Source: an uncultured Acidobacteriota bacterium (GTDB taxonomy: Bacteria > Acidobacteriota > Terriglobia > Terriglobales > Acidobacteriaceae). Taken from it: DNA of 5,359 nt. The position numbers and the translations under genes are program-made. The notes under the pieces are model-generated. The model saw only the letters and a program-made list of their open reading frames with translations, was not told the origin of the DNA and did not search any database. Within the stretch, counting starts at the first letter, position 1. Each line of letters opens with the position of its first letter. The stretch is taken from assembly GCA_903832475.1 (NCBI GenBank), contig CAILBQ010000003.1:1-5359 (forward strand), given 5' to 3'. This document shows positions 5,268-5,359 of this stretch, piece by piece.

Positions 5268-5359
5268 TTCGAGAACAGCCCTTTCGCCTCGAGCTGGCGA
5301 AAAGACTGAACATCCGTATCCAAATCCTCGACGCCGTAGGAGTGGTCCAAGATTTTGCG
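5264..5359 (-). CDS. C-terminal end of a probable antitoxin (5'-truncated by window edge)
   Basis: Only the last 31 codons and the TGA (5264-5266) lie in the window. The visible residues include YGVEDLDTDVQSFRQLEAKG and end in LFSK. The stop shares bases with the toxin start (ATGA). Genes directly upstream of DUF3368 toxins are commonly small UPF0175-type or other DNA-binding antitoxins. The acidic (Y)xxEDLxxD(V/L) stretch followed by an RxL helix recalls UPF0175 C-termini, but 31 residues are too few to be sure. The position makes an antitoxin role likely; the family is tentative. Confidence 0.6.
   Translation of the reverse strand, partial: RKILDHSYGVEDLDTDVQSFRQLEAKGLFSK

Noticed and set aside
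1..5359. CRISPR arrays, tRNA or rRNA genes, and transposase genes or insertion sequence ends.
   Set aside because: No regularly spaced direct repeats, no cloverleaf or rRNA segments, and no transposase motifs were seen on either strand.

Overview
The window is a high-GC bacterial chromosome segment (about 60% GC by eye). It carries ordinary housekeeping genes, a convergent intergenic region packed with inverted repeats, and the edge of a toxin-antitoxin cassette. The gene set and the style of the proteins suggest an Acidobacteriota (Terriglobia-like) genome. These include a tiny Trp-rich membrane protein before miaA, purD followed by an exported SGNH hydrolase, and a G-tract next to a GTACCCC palindrome. 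This assignment is an inference from memory, not a search result.

Layout: (1) Positions 1-1132, minus strand: a 58-aa single-pass membrane protein overlaps by 37 nt the start of miaA (tRNA A37 dimethylallyltransferase). miaA runs off the left edge, probably missing only a few residues. (2) 1133-1318: a divergent promoter region with a TATACT -10 candidate for the minus-strand pair and a 7-bp inverted repeat in the presumed purD leader. (3) 1319-3561, plus strand: purD (GAR synthetase), then after 71 nt a secreted SGNH/GDSL hydrolase whose TTG start is set by an AAGGAG ribosome binding site. A clear intrinsic terminator follows at 3569-3591. (4) 3592-3836: no gene. It holds a G-tract with quadruplex potential, a GGGGTACCCC palindrome and at least four further inverted repeats, one a near-perfect 12-bp stem. 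(5) 3837-4640, minus strand: fabG (3-oxoacyl-ACP reductase) with its own terminator and a perfect TATAAT box upstream. (6) 4785-5359, minus strand: a DUF3368 PIN-like toxin preceded, with an ATGA stop/start overlap, by the last 31 codons of a probable antitoxin that continues off the right edge.

The genes do not form one pathway. miaA (tRNA modification), purD (purine synthesis) and fabG (fatty acid synthesis) are separate core functions. The SGNH hydrolase probably acts outside the cytoplasm, and the toxin-antitoxin pair is accessory. The part least explained by known features is the structured, G-rich stretch trapped between two convergent terminators. It is the best candidate for an undescribed dispersed element or structured RNA, though nothing here proves either.
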